A DNA stretch of 64,000 bases, from NCBI RefSeq assembly GCF_006788895.1, contig NZ_VFRA01000001.1, positions 1,550,001-1,614,000 on the forward strand. Reading direction: 5' to 3'. Source of the stretch: Rhodoglobus vestalii. GTDB lineage: Bacteria; Actinomycetota; Actinomycetes; Actinomycetales; Microbacteriaceae. Numbering within the stretch: the first letter of the stretch is position 1; every line of letters begins with the position of its first letter. The notes beneath the pieces are model-generated. The model had not been told where the DNA came from. It saw only the letters and a program-made list of their open reading frames with translations, and ran no database searches. Shown one piece after another: positions 1-9,944 of the stretch. The translations under genes and the position numbers were made by a program.

Positions 1-3000
1 ACTCCGGCCTTGATTGGTTCTTCTGGTGACGGTGGGTTCGCACCGGCAACATAGGTGGGGTAGTAGCCGAATGAGCTCCACGCACGCACGTTCTCGAATG
101 GCACAGTAACCGGTGCCCTTCCGTCGCCGGCGGTGATGCTCGGCACATTCGTCGAGGTGTATCTAACATTCAGAACGGATGCCGGCGGCAAGACTGCGGA
201 TGGCAGTGCACTGAAATCAAATACCGTCTTGATTCCGGTGACTTGCCCTTGGGTACCCGCTACCAGCGCCGACGATGGTTTCCACTCGTTGACCGCACAC
301 GGTGTCATTGAGGGGTAAATGTCGTTGGTGCAGACGGTGGCGGCGGTGGTGAAATACCACTCGAATCCGATTCCTGACACCTCGCTACTGAAGGTGACGT
401 CGCCGTTGAAGCGAGGGGTGTAGATGGAGTCTCGTGCTGACGGGTCCACCACTCCTTGGTCGCCGAGCTTCGGCAGAATGTCAATTGCTGACAGTGTTGT
501 GGAGCCGATTGTTCCGCCGTTGATCAGTTGAAGCTTCCACTGATCGGTTGCACCGATGGAGCTGTCTGCAGCACAGGGGTAACGGTAGTAGCCGTCGGCA
601 TCCGGGTTGCAGGTGAGCGCGGAGTTGCGCGTATTGGTCGCCGTGCCCAGGGTCGACTTGACTCCCTTGAAGGCGGAGAATGAGCCTATCGAGAGCACGG
701 TGACCACGTTGTCGGTGGCACACGTGTTTCCTGTGAGTACGGCGGTTCGACCGTTGGCATTGTTGAGGGCGGTGCAGGCTGCAACCTGGCGGTCATTGGT
801 GAACTGCAAACCGTTCACGCCTACGGTGCCGGCGGCAAGGCCTGGCTTCACTTCAAGTTTCACGGTTACCGTGTACGTCTCACCCGGAGCTAGTTGCGAC
901 CCGGGTGGGAAGCTGAAGACAATGCTCTGTGTTGCGGGATCATACGTGCGCGTGATGAGCGCAGCATCAACGGTCATTGTTCCACCGGCCGTTGTCGAAT
1001 AAATCGGAACATCGGATGCCACGAATCGGAGTGAACCGTCAGCGGGAAGCTTGTCGGTGATGATCGGATTCACGAGGAAGCCGGTTCCGGTGTTGCGCAC
1101 TTTCAAACTGAACGGAATCTCTTTGCCCGCAGCGGTTTGACCAATGCTGGTTTTCTCGACGGCAACTTGGGCCGTTCCTGAGCTGAGGTCGAATGTGTCG
1201 CTCGCCGTCGCGGTGTCAGAAAGGTCGTCGTACGTGATCCTTGAGGTCTCGGTGTTTGAGACACGACCGGGCACCGTCTCACCGGGCATGGCGGTAGCAT
1301 TCGCGGAGGAGGTGACCGGGCCAGATCCGTCGCGCAGTGTGCTCCGCAAGGCTGCGACGAAACGCAAGTTAATGACGTCGTTGGTTCCAGTGAACACTGC
1401 CCCGTCACTTCGAGTGAATGTTGCACGAATTCCTTCAACCAGAGCAAGGTTCACCCCGGCAGGGATTGCTGCGGCGGCGCTGGTTGTTGGTCCAGCTGTG
1501 ATCCAGATACCACCGACTTTTGCTTCGATCTCCACTTGGTCAGATCCGGTTGGCATGGTCGGAATCACGGCAGAGACTGCGGTGAAGGCGTTGAAGAACG
1601 TTACTGAATCATCGGTGATCGAGAGAGTCTTGGGTGACACCGTGCCGGTCGAACGAACCCGCATGTTCACTGTCACGTTTGTGGACGCTGCGGCAATCAG
1701 GGCACTGGCGGGGGTGACGTCCTTCCGGGTAGCGACATCCACAAAGCCCTCGCGAAGTCCCAGCGATCGGCTGGCGATGTCTTGGCTATAGATCGTGGGG
1801 TACAGAACGTTGTCTTTTACTCCCACGAGCACCGAGTTGGGTACGATGCCAACGGCCATGGCTTGGCCGGAGCTCCTCTCCATCACCCGAAGCTGCGTGC
1901 GAAGAGTCACGGTTGCTTGAGTACTCGGGGTGATCGTTCCGCCATCGGCAGCTTCTCCCAAGAACAGCGTGGTGACGCCGATTACGTCCGTCAGTTGTGC
2001 TGGGGTCATTGCCTCAGCTTGTGCTTCGGTGAATGGACCAGTAGTACTCAGAACACCAAGCGCGTCCCGGTGCCACAGACGCACCTCGATGCTGTCCACG
2101 ATTGCCGAACCCGGTGCAGCAATGGTGATGCGGGTGAGGTTGAGACGCTCAAAGGGGTTGGTCAGAAGGTCGTAGCTCGCTCCGATGAAGGGGGTGTCGT
2201 TATCACCGAGCGCACACGTGTTCGCATCGGCACACACTGACGGGTCAGTCAGCCGAAGCTTTCCCACGTTGGTTGCTGACGTGTTCCGTACCCGTGTCGT
2301 ATAGGTCGCGATGGGGTAATCGGCTTGAGTGATTCCAGGTTGCGGGATTGTCAGGTTTGCCGGCGACACAGTCTTTGTCGCTTCGACGGTCGGCGGAGTT
2401 TGAAGCAGCGTGATGTCGTCAAAGGCCGTGCGTGTCACGGGCGCTCCGGTAGCAGGGAATCCTGCTACGCCAACGGTGTTGCGAACAACTCCTACGTCGC
2501 TGAGGTTGTACGTCTCAACGGCTGTAACCCAGGGGCCGGTCGTGGCTGCATCATCGCGAACTCGGTTTCGCAGTTCAAGATCGAGGTGAATCCTGCGGCC
2601 ATCAGTGAAGGCACCGCTGTACGAGCCGGAGGGAAGGTTGGCAACGCCAGAGCCGACCGGTGGAGCCAGGGGATCACCGGTTGACGCGATGATGGCGGCC
2701 CGGTCTGCGCGCTCTTCAAACGTGATTCGCACCCCGATGGTGTCAGCACTCTGCGCGCTGGTGAGGGAGTACCCCGGAAAGTTACCGACACAGTTCACTG
2801 CTGAAGCGCAGGCGAGACTGGTGATATCGACCCAGCCGCCGGCGTTTGCGTTTGCGGATGCGCTGTAGAGTTCAACGCTGCGAACGGCATCCCAGCGAAT
2901 TAGCGGGTCTTGAGCGGCGCTGATGGGGTCAATGCGCTTCAGGTCGAAGGCCTGGAACATCGTGGACGCCACCGTTGCGGTGCTCGGGTCGGGGCTATCG

Positions 3001-5462
3001 GTCACCTGAACGGAGGCAAAGCCTGCACTCTGCACGCCCCACTTCAGCGTCGCACCAACGGCTTGACGCGATTGCGCAATTGCCGTGATTTCATCAATGG
3101 CCTTTTGCGCAATCACGGGGGCAGCACCTGGGCCACCCGGACCAGAATCCGACTCGAGAGGAATGATGGTTGCGGTGTCGCAGGCAACCGCGTCGTCAGT
3201 CAGGGTGGTGGCGTCAATCGTGCCACTGACATCGACAGTTCCACAGTTTTGGTACGAGGCCCAAGTATCCGAGTCCGAGGGGATCCCGGTCGCCGTCGAT
3301 CCTGTGCCATCGCGAAGGGTGGTTCTCGCTTGGAACACGATCGCTGGTTTTACCGCAGTCGCAACACCAAATCCGTCGCTATCGATGAAAGTGAAGCGGA
3401 GCCCCTCAACGCTGCTCGGGGTGACTCCACTCGGCAGAAGCGTGGAAAGGTTTGCGCTGAAAATCTGTGCGTTGGCTGTGGCATCGATGACGCCACTGGA
3501 GCCGTCCATCGGCTGCCAAGCCGTTCCGTCAAAGTACTCAACGGTGAGCACGGAGCCCTGAGGTACTGCGGTCGCACCGATTGCGAGCGCATCGAAAGCA
3601 TTCCAGTAGGCACTGGTCCCCGGCGTCTGCGGTTCAGTGATGATCAGACTGTTGGGTCGCACTGTGCTGGTCGCGGCCGGCGTGGTCGCGGTCAGCTCGA
3701 CGATACTGTTTCCGCCCGCATACACAGCTTTGGGGCGGATGCTCTTAGTCAGGTTTGCTTCGATCGCCGGCACCCACACACTAAGATCGGCGCTCGCGGT
3801 AGCTTCTCCGGTGCCGGCGACATTGGTTCCGGTTGCGCGTACGGCATTCGGATAGACGGTTGAGCCGCTGGCATTGACCGCGGCGGCGCTGGTCGTATCG
3901 ACGACGACTCCCAGGGTGGCAACTGCTCCTACTGCGATCGTGCCGGTGTATTCGATCGAGAAGCCGGTGATGTGCTGCCCTGATGTGAGGGCAGGGGTTG
4001 CCGGGAGCCCTGACAGTGCTGTCACTCCGGTCGTTGCCACGGGTGCAGTGCCCGTGTTGACAAACCAAGTGACGGTTGCAGCGGTAGCGCCGGCTGGCCA
4101 TTCCGTAAGCGCCGGCTTAAATCCGTCGAAGACGATCTCCTCAGAGAAGAATGTTCCGGCAGTGGTGGGCTCGGCGATGGTGAGAGCCGTGAGGGCACCA
4201 GTCGATGTGTTTCGCGCGGAAATTGTTGCGGTGGTGGTGTCACCGGCCGGGATCGCGCTGACGCTGAAACTTTTGGAGATTAACACTGTTGCGGTCAGTG
4301 CTGCCACATTTTGGGTGTCGCGGGCATCCGGCGACGTGCCCGGTCCATCCGGCGTTGCGACAGTGGCTTGCGCGATATTCTCGCGCACACCACCAGCGGC
4401 AAGGCTCAGTGCCGTGTTGGAGCGATTTGTGGAGCGCTGGGCAAGAGTGAGTTCCACATCGCCGGCAGTGCCGGCGGCAGCGATCGTCGTGCCCGTACTG
4501 GAACTAAAAATGAACCGGAGTGCTTCAACATCTTGGGCAGCAATCCCTGTGGGAAGAGTCGCCGCGATTGAAGGAGAACCTAGAGTCCACGATCCACCCG
4601 TGCGTGCGTCGACGCTCACGCGGTCCGCACCCTGAGGGAAAGTGACCGCACCCAAACTGCTGAGGTCGTAGAAGTTGAAGGGGTTGTTGGCGGCATCAGG
4701 AAGCCGTGGTTCAGCGACCGTGAGCGTTGAGGCAGCGATATTGGAGGAGTTTGCCACGGTGAGCGCGACGTCGGACAGTGTGCCCGCACCGTATTCTGCA
4801 GTTGCTGGCGTCCAGACCTTCTCCAGTGATGCCGAGATCTTCGTGGGCACCCGCAACCTGACGGTCGCTTGCGCGGTGCGTGGGTCTGCGTTGACCGCTT
4901 CGAGTTCGACGGTGTTGACGACGCTTGCGTTGTCCCATGATTTATCGAGATCACTGGGCACCTGGACGGTCACCTGAACGGAACCGGTGGTGCTGTCAGA
5001 CAGGCCTGTGCTGGGGGGGTCAGTGTTCGCCACGGGATCGGCAAAAGCGACGGTGATCTGGTTTCCGGTGACAACAACGGAGGATGATCCGACACCGACC
5101 ACCAGGGGCGTTCCCACGATGACGAGCGGTGCAGGAATCTCATCGGTCAGTACAGCATCGACACAACCGGTGGTGGTGGATGAGCAACCAAAGCCGATGG
5201 AGTAGGTGAAGGTCGCACCGGGAACCTGTGGCGCGGTGACATTCGCAACTTTGGCCAGACTCAGAACTCCCGAGCCCAACTCATCAGCGTAGGCAGCATC
5301 AGCGCTGACGAGACCACCACCACCGACAAGAGCGGTGATCGCTAGCGCCACCAGAGCGCGGCTGAACGCGCGGCGTCTACCGACGCGGTGACGACCGGCG
5401 CGCCGCGCAGAGCCTTTCGGCGCTGATCGGGAAAACGGGCGGAGTAAAGAATGTGATGACAC
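1..5462 (-). CDS. Giant secreted surface protein with repeated DUF11/Ig-like modules (3' part outside window)
   Basis: An uninterrupted leftward frame of about 1,820 codons runs off the window edge, so the C-terminus (where a sorting signal would be) is not seen. The GTG start at 5462 is preceded by GAGGTG; a second GTG at 5471 is less well placed. Residues 1-59 look like a long signal peptide: a stretch rich in Arg and Ser, a hydrophobic core near 36-53, then AYA before Asp60. The rest is low in Lys and Cys and rich in Thr, Ala, Val and Ser. Modules of roughly 170-200 residues recur, each opening with a pattern like K-x-x-(S/T)-P followed by V-x-N-T-S and ending near an (I/V)-x-E-P or T-D motif (near residues 200, 393, 568, 1026, 1240, 1434). 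This is typical of DUF11 and isopeptide-type adhesin repeats. A role in surface adhesion or an S-layer-like coat is inference. A class E sortase at 41222-41995 could anchor it if an LAxTG-like signal follows. Confidence 0.82.
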   Translation of the reverse strand, partial: MSSHSLLRPFSRSAPKGSARRAGRHRVGRRRAFSRALVALAITALVGGGGLVSADAAYADELGSGVLSLAKVANVTAPQVPGATFTYSIGFGCSSTTTGCVDAVLTDEIPAPLVIVGTPLVVGVGSSSVVVTGNQITVAFADPVANTDPPSTGLSDSTTGSVQVTVQVPSDLDKSWDNASVVNTVELEAVNADPRTAQATVRLRVPTKISASLEKVWTPATAEYGAGTLSDVALTVANSSNIAASTLTVAEPRLPDAANNPFNFYDLSSLGAVTFPQGADRVSVDARTGGSWTLGSPSIAATLPTGIAAQDVEALRFIFSSSTGTTIAAAGTAGDVELTLAQRSTNRSNTALSLAAGGVRENIAQATVATPDGPGTSPDARDTQNVAALTATVLISKSFSVSAIPAGDTTTATISARNTSTGALTALTIAEPTTAGTFFSEEIVFDGFKPALTEWPAGATAATVTWFVNTGTAPVATTGVTALSGLPATPALTSGQHITGFSIEYTGTIAVGAVATLGVVVDTTSAAAVNASGSTVYPNAVRATGTNVAGTGEATASADLSVWVPAIEANLTKSIRPKAVYAGGNSIVELTATTPAATSTVRPNSLIITEPQTPGTSAYWNAFDALAIGATAVPQGSVLTVEYFDGTAWQPMDGSSGVIDATANAQIFSANLSTLLPSGVTPSSVEGLRFTFIDSDGFGVATAVKPAIVFQARTTLRDGTGSTATGIPSDSDTWASYQNCGTVDVSGTIDATTLTDDAVACDTATIIPLESDSGPGGPGAAPVIAQKAIDEITAIAQSRQAVGATLKWGVQSAGFASVQVTDSPDPSTATVASTMFQAFDLKRIDPISAAQDPLIRWDAVRSVELYSASANANAGGWVDITSLACASAVNCVGNFPGYSLTSAQSADTIGVRITFEERADRAAIIASTGDPLAPPVGSGVANLPSGSYSGAFTDGRRIHLDLELRNRVRDDAATTGPWVTAVETYNLSDVGVVRNTVGVAGFPATGAPVTRTAFDDITLLQTPPTVEATKTVSPANLTIPQPGITQADYPIATYTTRVRNTSATNVGKLRLTDPSVCADANTCALGDNDTPFIGASYDLLTNPFERLNLTRITIAAPGSAIVDSIEVRLWHRDALGVLSTTGPFTEAQAEAMTPAQLTDVIGVTTLFLGEAADGGTITPSTQATVTLRTQLRVMERSSGQAMAVGIVPNSVLVGVKDNVLYPTIYSQDIASRSLGLREGFVDVATRKDVTPASALIAAASTNVTVNMRVRSTGTVSPKTLSITDDSVTFFNAFTAVSAVIPTMPTGSDQVEIEAKVGGIWITAGPTTSAAAAIPAGVNLALVEGIRATFTRSDGAVFTGTNDVINLRFVAALRSTLRDGSGPVTSSANATAMPGETVPGRVSNTETSRITYDDLSDTATASDTFDLSSGTAQVAVEKTSIGQTAAGKEIPFSLKVRNTGTGFLVNPIITDKLPADGSLRFVASDVPIYSTTAGGTMTVDAALITRTYDPATQSIVFSFPPGSQLAPGETYTVTVKLEVKPGLAAGTVGVNGLQFTNDRQVAACTALNNANGRTAVLTGNTCATDNVVTVLSIGSFSAFKGVKSTLGTATNTRNSALTCNPDADGYYRYPCAADSSIGATDQWKLQLINGGTIGSTTLSAIDILPKLGDQGVVDPSARDSIYTPRFNGDVTFSSEVSGIGFEWYFTTAATVCTNDIYPSMTPCAVNEWKPSSALVAGTQGQVTGIKTVFDFSALPSAVLPPASVLNVRYTSTNVPSITAGDGRAPVTVPFENVRAWSSFGYYPTYVAGANPPSPEEPIKAG

Positions 5463-5673
5463 GGCAAGCACCTCGGGTAGGTATGCCGGAGAATCAGAAC
5501 GCTCTCTAGGGTAAGAGCGCGCAAATCAGAAGACTTAAGCTGGTTCGGGTTCCGGCATGTCGTTTTCAAACCGTACACCGTGATTACCAGCATTTCCCAG
5601 ACTTCAGGATAAAATTATTCACTTTTAGACCAAATACCCGCAAAAAGTTGACGATGACCCCCCGCTCAAGGGT
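5463..5673. other. Intergenic region between hemD and the giant surface-protein gene
   Basis: About 210 bp that is more AT-rich than its surroundings near 5600-5650. It must contain the promoter of the leftward surface-protein gene, but I see no -35/-10 pair good enough to name. No clear hairpin terminator follows hemD, so read-through from the haem operon into the surface-protein gene cannot be excluded. Confidence 0.4.
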
Positions 5674-6426
5674 CTACTGATCTGTATAGTCTGCCAGCAC
5701 TTCTACCAATGCCTCGCTGGTGCGACCCTCCGCGATCATGTGCACGGTAAGACCGGCTGCACGGGCATCAAAAGCCGTTCGCGGACCGATGCACGCCACT
5801 AGCGTTGACTCAGGCAACGGCGCGAGTTGCGCCGCAATTTGGCGGGCTACCGATCCTGAGCTCACGAGCACCGCAGAGATTCGACCGGATGCGACATCCT
5901 CACGAACGGTGTCTACTACGGGCACCCCAACCGTTGTGTACGCCGAAACGCTCACAACTTCGTGGCCCATCGCACCCAGCCCGTCGACGAGGGTTGTGTC
6001 GGCGAGGTTTGATTGAGGGGCCAACACTCGCAGGCCAGCCGTCTCAGTGGGCCACTCCTTCACCAATCCGCGGCCTGAGTTGTCGAACTCGGGAACGAAG
6101 TCGACCTGCAACCCGGCAAGGGTCAACGCAATCGCCGTTGTCTCCCCCACAGCGGCAATTCTGGTGTTCTCAGGAATTCTCACTCCGCTGGCAACCAACA
6201 CATCGACCGTTGTGGCACTTGTCACGACGAGCCAATCGAACTGACCATCGTCGAGTTCGTGAAACGCATTAGCAAGCGCCGGGATGTTCTCCGAGGGCGC
6301 GAAATTGATAAGCGGCGCAATGACCGGCACCGCTGAGTAATCTCTCAGCAGTGCCGCAATGCTGTCGCCCCAATTGCCTCCGCGTGGTACGAGCACGCGT
6401 AAACCATCGAGTGCTTTGCTAACCAT
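5674..6426 (-). CDS. hemD: Uroporphyrinogen-III synthase
   Basis: 250 residues, the usual length for HemD. It cyclises hydroxymethylbilane to uroporphyrinogen III with inversion of ring D, between HemC and HemE. The N-terminus (LRVLVPRGG followed by WG) and the central DWLVVTSATTVDVL segment match the two Rossmann-like lobes of the family, and VLVSSGSVARQI with CIGPRTAFDARAAGL is the typical C-terminal half. Sequence conservation in this family is low, but the haem-cluster context supports the call. It is separated from hemC by hemB, hemL and three small envelope-type genes, yet all are leftward and closely spaced, so co-transcription is plausible. ATG start. Confidence 0.9.
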   Translation of the reverse strand: MVSKALDGLRVLVPRGGNWGDSIAALLRDYSAVPVIAPLINFAPSENIPALANAFHELDDGQFDWLVVTSATTVDVLVASGVRIPENTRIAAVGETTAIALTLAGLQVDFVPEFDNSGRGLVKEWPTETAGLRVLAPQSNLADTTLVDGLGAMGHEVVSVSAYTTVGVPVVDTVREDVASGRISAVLVSSGSVARQIAAQLAPLPESTLVACIGPRTAFDARAAGLTVHMIAEGRTSEALVEVLADYTDQ

Positions 6427-6468
6427 GCTTCTATACTCCCCCTCAGAGGGAGTCAGACGCTAATCGAG

Positions 6469-6696
6469 CTAGTCGTCGTCGCTCAGAATTGCCCACGCAA
6501 TGACGGCAACAACCGAAACTGCTGCCGCAGCGGCACCTACAATCCAGGGCACCGGGTTGCTCTCGTACGAGCTGCGCACGCGAGTAGCAATCTCGTCGAC
6601 GCGCTTACCAACATTGAACTTGTCTTCGATTGCGTCGAGAGTGTTCTCAAGTTCGGCGCGAGCCTGTTCAAGCTTCTTGCTGTTGTCGTCAGACAT
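6469..6696 (-). CDS. DUF3618-type small membrane protein
   Basis: 75 residues: an amphipathic N-terminal helix (LEQARAELENTLDAIEDKF) followed by one membrane segment (VPWIVGAAAAAVSVVAVIAWAIL without its flanks, about residues 48-70) and an acidic tail. This is the layout of the DUF3618 family, which in actinobacteria usually sits beside holin-like and YtxH-like genes, as here. The ATG overlaps the stop of the holin-like gene (TAATG), so the two are translationally coupled. Function is unknown; a role in envelope stress is inferred only from the neighbours. Confidence 0.8.
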   Translation of the reverse strand: MSDDNSKKLEQARAELENTLDAIEDKFNVGKRVDEIATRVRSSYESNPVPWIVGAAAAAVSVVAVIAWAILSDDD

Positions 6697-7124
6697 TATA
6701 ACCTCGGCTTTCGTGTGCCTTTGATGGCACGAACATCGCTTTTGATACTTTCAATCGTGTCGTTGGGCGTGGGCGGTGTGCCCTTTTTGACCATAGTGAG
6801 CCCCACCATGACCAAGATCGCCGTGATGATGAGCAAGACGCCGGCAACGATGAGGGCGGCGGCCCACCCCGGCATCACAACGGCCAGCCCCAGAATGGCG
6901 GCAGCAATCAGCACCATTATCGTGAAGAGTGCAATGAATGCGGCTCCCGCAAACAAACCAATACCGATGCCGGCATTCTTCAGTTTCGAGACTACTTCGC
7001 CCTTGAGCGACTCGATCTCGCCACGAACGAGTTCGCCGAGCAATCGAGGCACATCAGCGATCAGCGCCGCTAGTGACCTCTTCGGTTCGCGCTGGGGGTC
7101 TGTCTTCGGTGATTCACCGTACAT
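6696..7124 (-). CDS. Putative actinobacterial holin-X family membrane protein (phage_holin_3_6)
   Basis: 142 residues. An N-terminal cytoplasmic helix (LAALIADVPRLLGELVRGEIESLK in outline, residues 19-41) precedes two long hydrophobic segments near residues 53-80 and 84-110. The motif of leucine-rich helix, GE, then two glycine/alanine-rich membrane helices is characteristic of the chromosomal 'phage holin family protein' group (PF07332). These are not phage genes in practice: they accompany DUF3618 and YtxH-like genes in many actinobacteria. Coupled to the downstream DUF3618 gene by a 1-nt overlap. The cellular role is not established. Confidence 0.8.
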   Translation of the reverse strand: MYGESPKTDPQREPKRSLAALIADVPRLLGELVRGEIESLKGEVVSKLKNAGIGIGLFAGAAFIALFTIMVLIAAAILGLAVVMPGWAAALIVAGVLLIITAILVMVGLTMVKKGTPPTPNDTIESIKSDVRAIKGTRKPRL

Positions 7125-7131
7125 GGCAGCC

Positions 7132-7500
7132 CTACTTTGCGTCAGTGGACTTCGTCGAGGATCCCGAGGACGAAGACTTCTTAGTGGTCGACTTCTTCGC
7201 CGCTGGCTTCTTAGCCGGGCTGGTCGTTGTGGTCGACTTAGCGTTGGGGCTCTTGCTGTTGCTCCGACTGCCGGAGACCTGCTTTACGACCTTCTTGGCA
7301 CCGTCTGTGAGAAATTCCGCAACCTCCGGTGCCTTGTCTTTAACAAAGTCTTCAGCGTTGTGGCGCTGCTCGGTGATGCGGGGATCGTTCCACATCTTTT
7401 TCGCCGTTGATTTGATCTTTTCGTACTTTTCGCGGCCAGCGCGAGTTCCCAGCACATAGCCGATGCCGAACCCTACTGCGAGGAGGATCTTGCCCTTCAT
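7132..7500 (-). CDS. YtxH-like membrane-associated protein with lysine/serine-rich tail
   Basis: 122 residues from the ATG at 7500, which has GGAG seven bases upstream; an in-frame start at 7533 exists but has no such site. The N-terminus KGKILLAVGFGIGYVLGTRAGREKYE has the Gly-rich membrane helix followed by the GTRAGREKYE-type motif seen in YtxH-like proteins. Residues 40-80 are charged and helical; the last 40 residues are a low-complexity Lys/Ser/Thr/Ala tail with repeated KKS(T/S)TKK-type units, similar to histone-like tails. It lies 96 bp after hemL and 7 bp before the holin-like gene. Confidence 0.78.
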   Translation of the reverse strand: MKGKILLAVGFGIGYVLGTRAGREKYEKIKSTAKKMWNDPRITEQRHNAEDFVKDKAPEVAEFLTDGAKKVVKQVSGSRSNSKSPNAKSTTTTSPAKKPAAKKSTTKKSSSSGSSTKSTDAK

Positions 7501-7596
7501 GGTGAACTCCGTTTCTTGTTGCCGGATGGTCATTCAAACATACTCGCGTTAGCTGCAGCCCGTGGTCAGGGTTTTCTGGTACGGAACGGTGATTTT

Positions 7597-8952
7597 TCAG
7601 TGAGGGGCGGATGCCGCGGCGGCAGCTTTCGCGGCCGCGGGTAGTGCATCCACAATCTTCGACACCACACCATCGTCGTGGGCGGCCGACACGAACCACG
7701 CCTCAAAAACGCTGGGTGGCAGCGACACTCCGGCCTCAAGCATGGAGTGGAAGAAGGGTGCGTAGCGATAACCCTGCTGCGCTTTCACCTCAGCAAATGT
7801 CAGAGGCGCGGTTGCGCTGAAGGCAAAGGAGAACAGGTTGCCGGCGTGCTGCACGACGTGCTCAACACCTTCGGCGGTGAGCGCTGCAGAGGTCTCGCGG
7901 CTGAGGGTGTCGGCGACCTGGTTGAGGCGGGAATATACGGCATCATCGGCAAGCCGCAGGGTTGCGAGTCCGGCCGCGACGGCGACGGGGTTTCCGCTGA
8001 GGGTGCCCGCCTGGTAGACGGGGCCGAGGGGCGCCAGCAGCTCCATAATGCGCGCCGAGCCACCCAATGCGGCCAACGGAAGTCCGCCCCCGATGACCTT
8101 GCCAAAGGTGAATAGGTCAGGAACCCAGCGCGCACCGCCAGCGTCGCCACGCGCGTCCAACCCCCAGTAGCCGGCGGGGTCGACGCGGAATCCGGTGAGC
8201 ACTTCGTCGCTGATCGCGAGCGCACCGTGCTCATGGGCGATGCGCACCATCGCTTCGTTGAAGCCGGGCTGTGGGGGCACGACGCCCATATTGGCGGCGG
8301 CAGCCTCGAAGATGATGGCGGCAATGTCGTGCCCGTTCTCGGCAAAAACCTGTTCGAGTGCGGCAATGTTGTTGTATTCGATGACGAGAGTTTGGGCGGC
8401 CGTTTCGGCGGTGACCCCGGCGGATCCCGGCAGTGACAGGGTGGCGAGGCCAGACCCGGCCTCCGCCAGAAGCCCGTCGGAGTGGCCGTGGTAGTGCCCG
8501 GCAAACTTCACAAGCAATCGGCGACCGGTGGCACCGCGAGCCAACCGGATGGCCGTCATGGTTGCTTCGGTACCGGTCGAGACCAGGCGCAAACGTTCGA
8601 TGGGGGTGACGCCGCCGACGCTGATGCGGGCACGCACGAGTTCGGCGAGCTCGGTCTCGGCGGGAGTGGATGCTCCAAAGCCGAGGCCGCGCGACGCCGC
8701 CTGCTGAACAGCATCAATGACTTCGGGATGAGCGTGGCCGAGAATCGCCGGGCCCCAGGAGTTGACGAGGTCAATGTACGACCGGCCCTCGACATCCGTG
8801 ACATAGGAACCGGACGCTTTTACGTAAAAGCGGGGGGTGCCACCGACAGAGCCGAAGGCGCGCACGGGCGAGTTGACTCCGCCGGGCAGGATGCCGCGAG
8901 CGCGGTCAAACGACTGCTGGTTAGTTGTGGCGGGGGTGCTGGTGGTGCTCAT
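7597..8952 (-). CDS. hemL: Glutamate-1-semialdehyde 2,1-aminomutase
   Basis: PLP enzyme that converts glutamate-1-semialdehyde to 5-aminolevulinate, completing the C5 route begun by HemA. About 451 residues from the ATG at 8952, whose ATGA overlaps the hemB stop; an ATG at 8964 is an alternative. The PLP lysine is Lys285 in [38 protein letters not shown] at the N-terminus, [13 protein letters not shown] and [18 protein letters not shown] are all classic HemL segments. Its presence together with hemA shows the organism makes 5-aminolevulinate from glutamyl-tRNA, not by ALA synthase. Confidence 0.96.
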   Translation of the reverse strand: MSTTSTPATTNQQSFDRARGILPGGVNSPVRAFGSVGGTPRFYVKASGSYVTDVEGRSYIDLVNSWGPAILGHAHPEVIDAVQQAASRGLGFGASTPAETELAELVRARISVGGVTPIERLRLVSTGTEATMTAIRLARGATGRRLLVKFAGHYHGHSDGLLAEAGSGLATLSLPGSAGVTAETAAQTLVIEYNNIAALEQVFAENGHDIAAIIFEAAAANMGVVPPQPGFNEAMVRIAHEHGALAISDEVLTGFRVDPAGYWGLDARGDAGGARWVPDLFTFGKVIGGGLPLAALGGSARIMELLAPLGPVYQAGTLSGNPVAVAAGLATLRLADDAVYSRLNQVADTLSRETSAALTAEGVEHVVQHAGNLFSFAFSATAPLTFAEVKAQQGYRYAPFFHSMLEAGVSLPPSVFEAWFVSAAHDDGVVSKIVDALPAAAKAAAAASAPH

Positions 8953-9944
8953 CGTCGTAGCCATTCTGCAAGTTCTGTTGCGTAGTAGGTGAGCACCGCT
9001 TCGGCCCCGGCCCTTTGGATGCTGAGCACCGATTCTTCGATGGCACGACGGCGGTCGATCCAGCCGTGCGCTGCGGCGGCCTCGATCATGGCGTATTCGC
9101 CAGAGACTTGGTAGGCCCACACCGGCACGCTGCTCACCGCAGCGGCGTCGGCGAGCACGTCAAGGAAGCTCATGGCGGGTTTGACCATCACAATGTCGGC
9201 ACCCTCATCGATGTCGAGTTCGATTTCGCGGATGCCTTCGCGGCGGTTGGCCGGGTTCTGTTGGTAGGCGCGGCGGTCGCCCTCGAGCGAGGACTGCACT
9301 GCTTCGCGGAATGGTCCGTAGAACGCCGACGCATACTTGGCGGCGTAACCGAGTATGGGGGTGTCGCTGTGCCCTGCGGTGTCGAGGGCATCACGGACGG
9401 TGGCAACTTGGCCGTCCATCATCCCGCTGAGCCCCAGCAGCTGTGAACCGGCTTCGGCCTGGGCGACACCCATCTCGCGGTAGCGCTCGAGGGAGGCGTC
9501 GTTGTCGACGATCAGCTCGGTTTCACCCGTCACAGGGTGGATACGTTCGCGCAGTACGCCGCAGTGACCGTGGTCGGTAAATTCGTCGAGGCAGAGATCG
9601 GTTTGCACCACGAGGGCGTCACCGGCCTCGGCGATAGCCGCGCGCGTGGCGACGTTGAGGATTCCGTTGGGGTCAATCGCGCCCGAGCCTTCGGCATCCT
9701 TGTTCTCAGGAACACCGAACAGCATCACCCCGCCAATGCCCAACTCGGCGGCGGCGGCAATCGCACGGCGCATCGAGTCGAGCGAGTGCTGCTGAACGCC
9801 CGGCATCGAACTAATCGGTACCGGTTCGCTCAAGCCCTCGCGCACAAACATCGGCAAAATCAGCTGGCCGGGGTGGGTGCGATTTTCGGCGACGAGGCGA
9901 CGCATCGCCGGGCTCGAACGCAAACGACGGGGGCGGATGATCAC
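8949..9944 (-). CDS. hemB: Delta-aminolevulinic acid dehydratase (porphobilinogen synthase)
   Basis: 331 residues; condenses two 5-aminolevulinate molecules to porphobilinogen. Family hallmarks are visible: the start [19 protein letters not shown], the Schiff-base lysine in [17 protein letters not shown], a second conserved lysine in [17 protein letters not shown], and the C-terminal [22 protein letters not shown]. The metal-site segment reads [20 protein letters not shown], with three Cys/Asp-type positions; which metal is used cannot be decided by eye. Its start overlaps hemC by ATGA and its stop overlaps hemL by ATGA. Confidence 0.97.
   Translation of the reverse strand: MIIRPRRLRSSPAMRRLVAENRTHPGQLILPMFVREGLSEPVPISSMPGVQQHSLDSMRRAIAAAAELGIGGVMLFGVPENKDAEGSGAIDPNGILNVATRAAIAEAGDALVVQTDLCLDEFTDHGHCGVLRERIHPVTGETELIVDNDASLERYREMGVAQAEAGSQLLGLSGMMDGQVATVRDALDTAGHSDTPILGYAAKYASAFYGPFREAVQSSLEGDRRAYQQNPANRREGIREIELDIDEGADIVMVKPAMSFLDVLADAAAVSSVPVWAYQVSGEYAMIEAAAAHGWIDRRRAIEESVLSIQRAGAEAVLTYYATELAEWLRR

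Noticed and set aside
1144..1791. Long rightward frame opposite the giant surface protein
   Set aside because: It is antisense to an unbroken, compositionally normal leftward frame with signal peptide and repeats. Similar shadows occur at 3085-3561 and 3874-4635.
6696..7124. Prophage remnant from the holin-like gene
   Set aside because: Chromosomal holin-X genes with DUF3618 and YtxH neighbours are common in actinobacteria, and no other phage gene is near.
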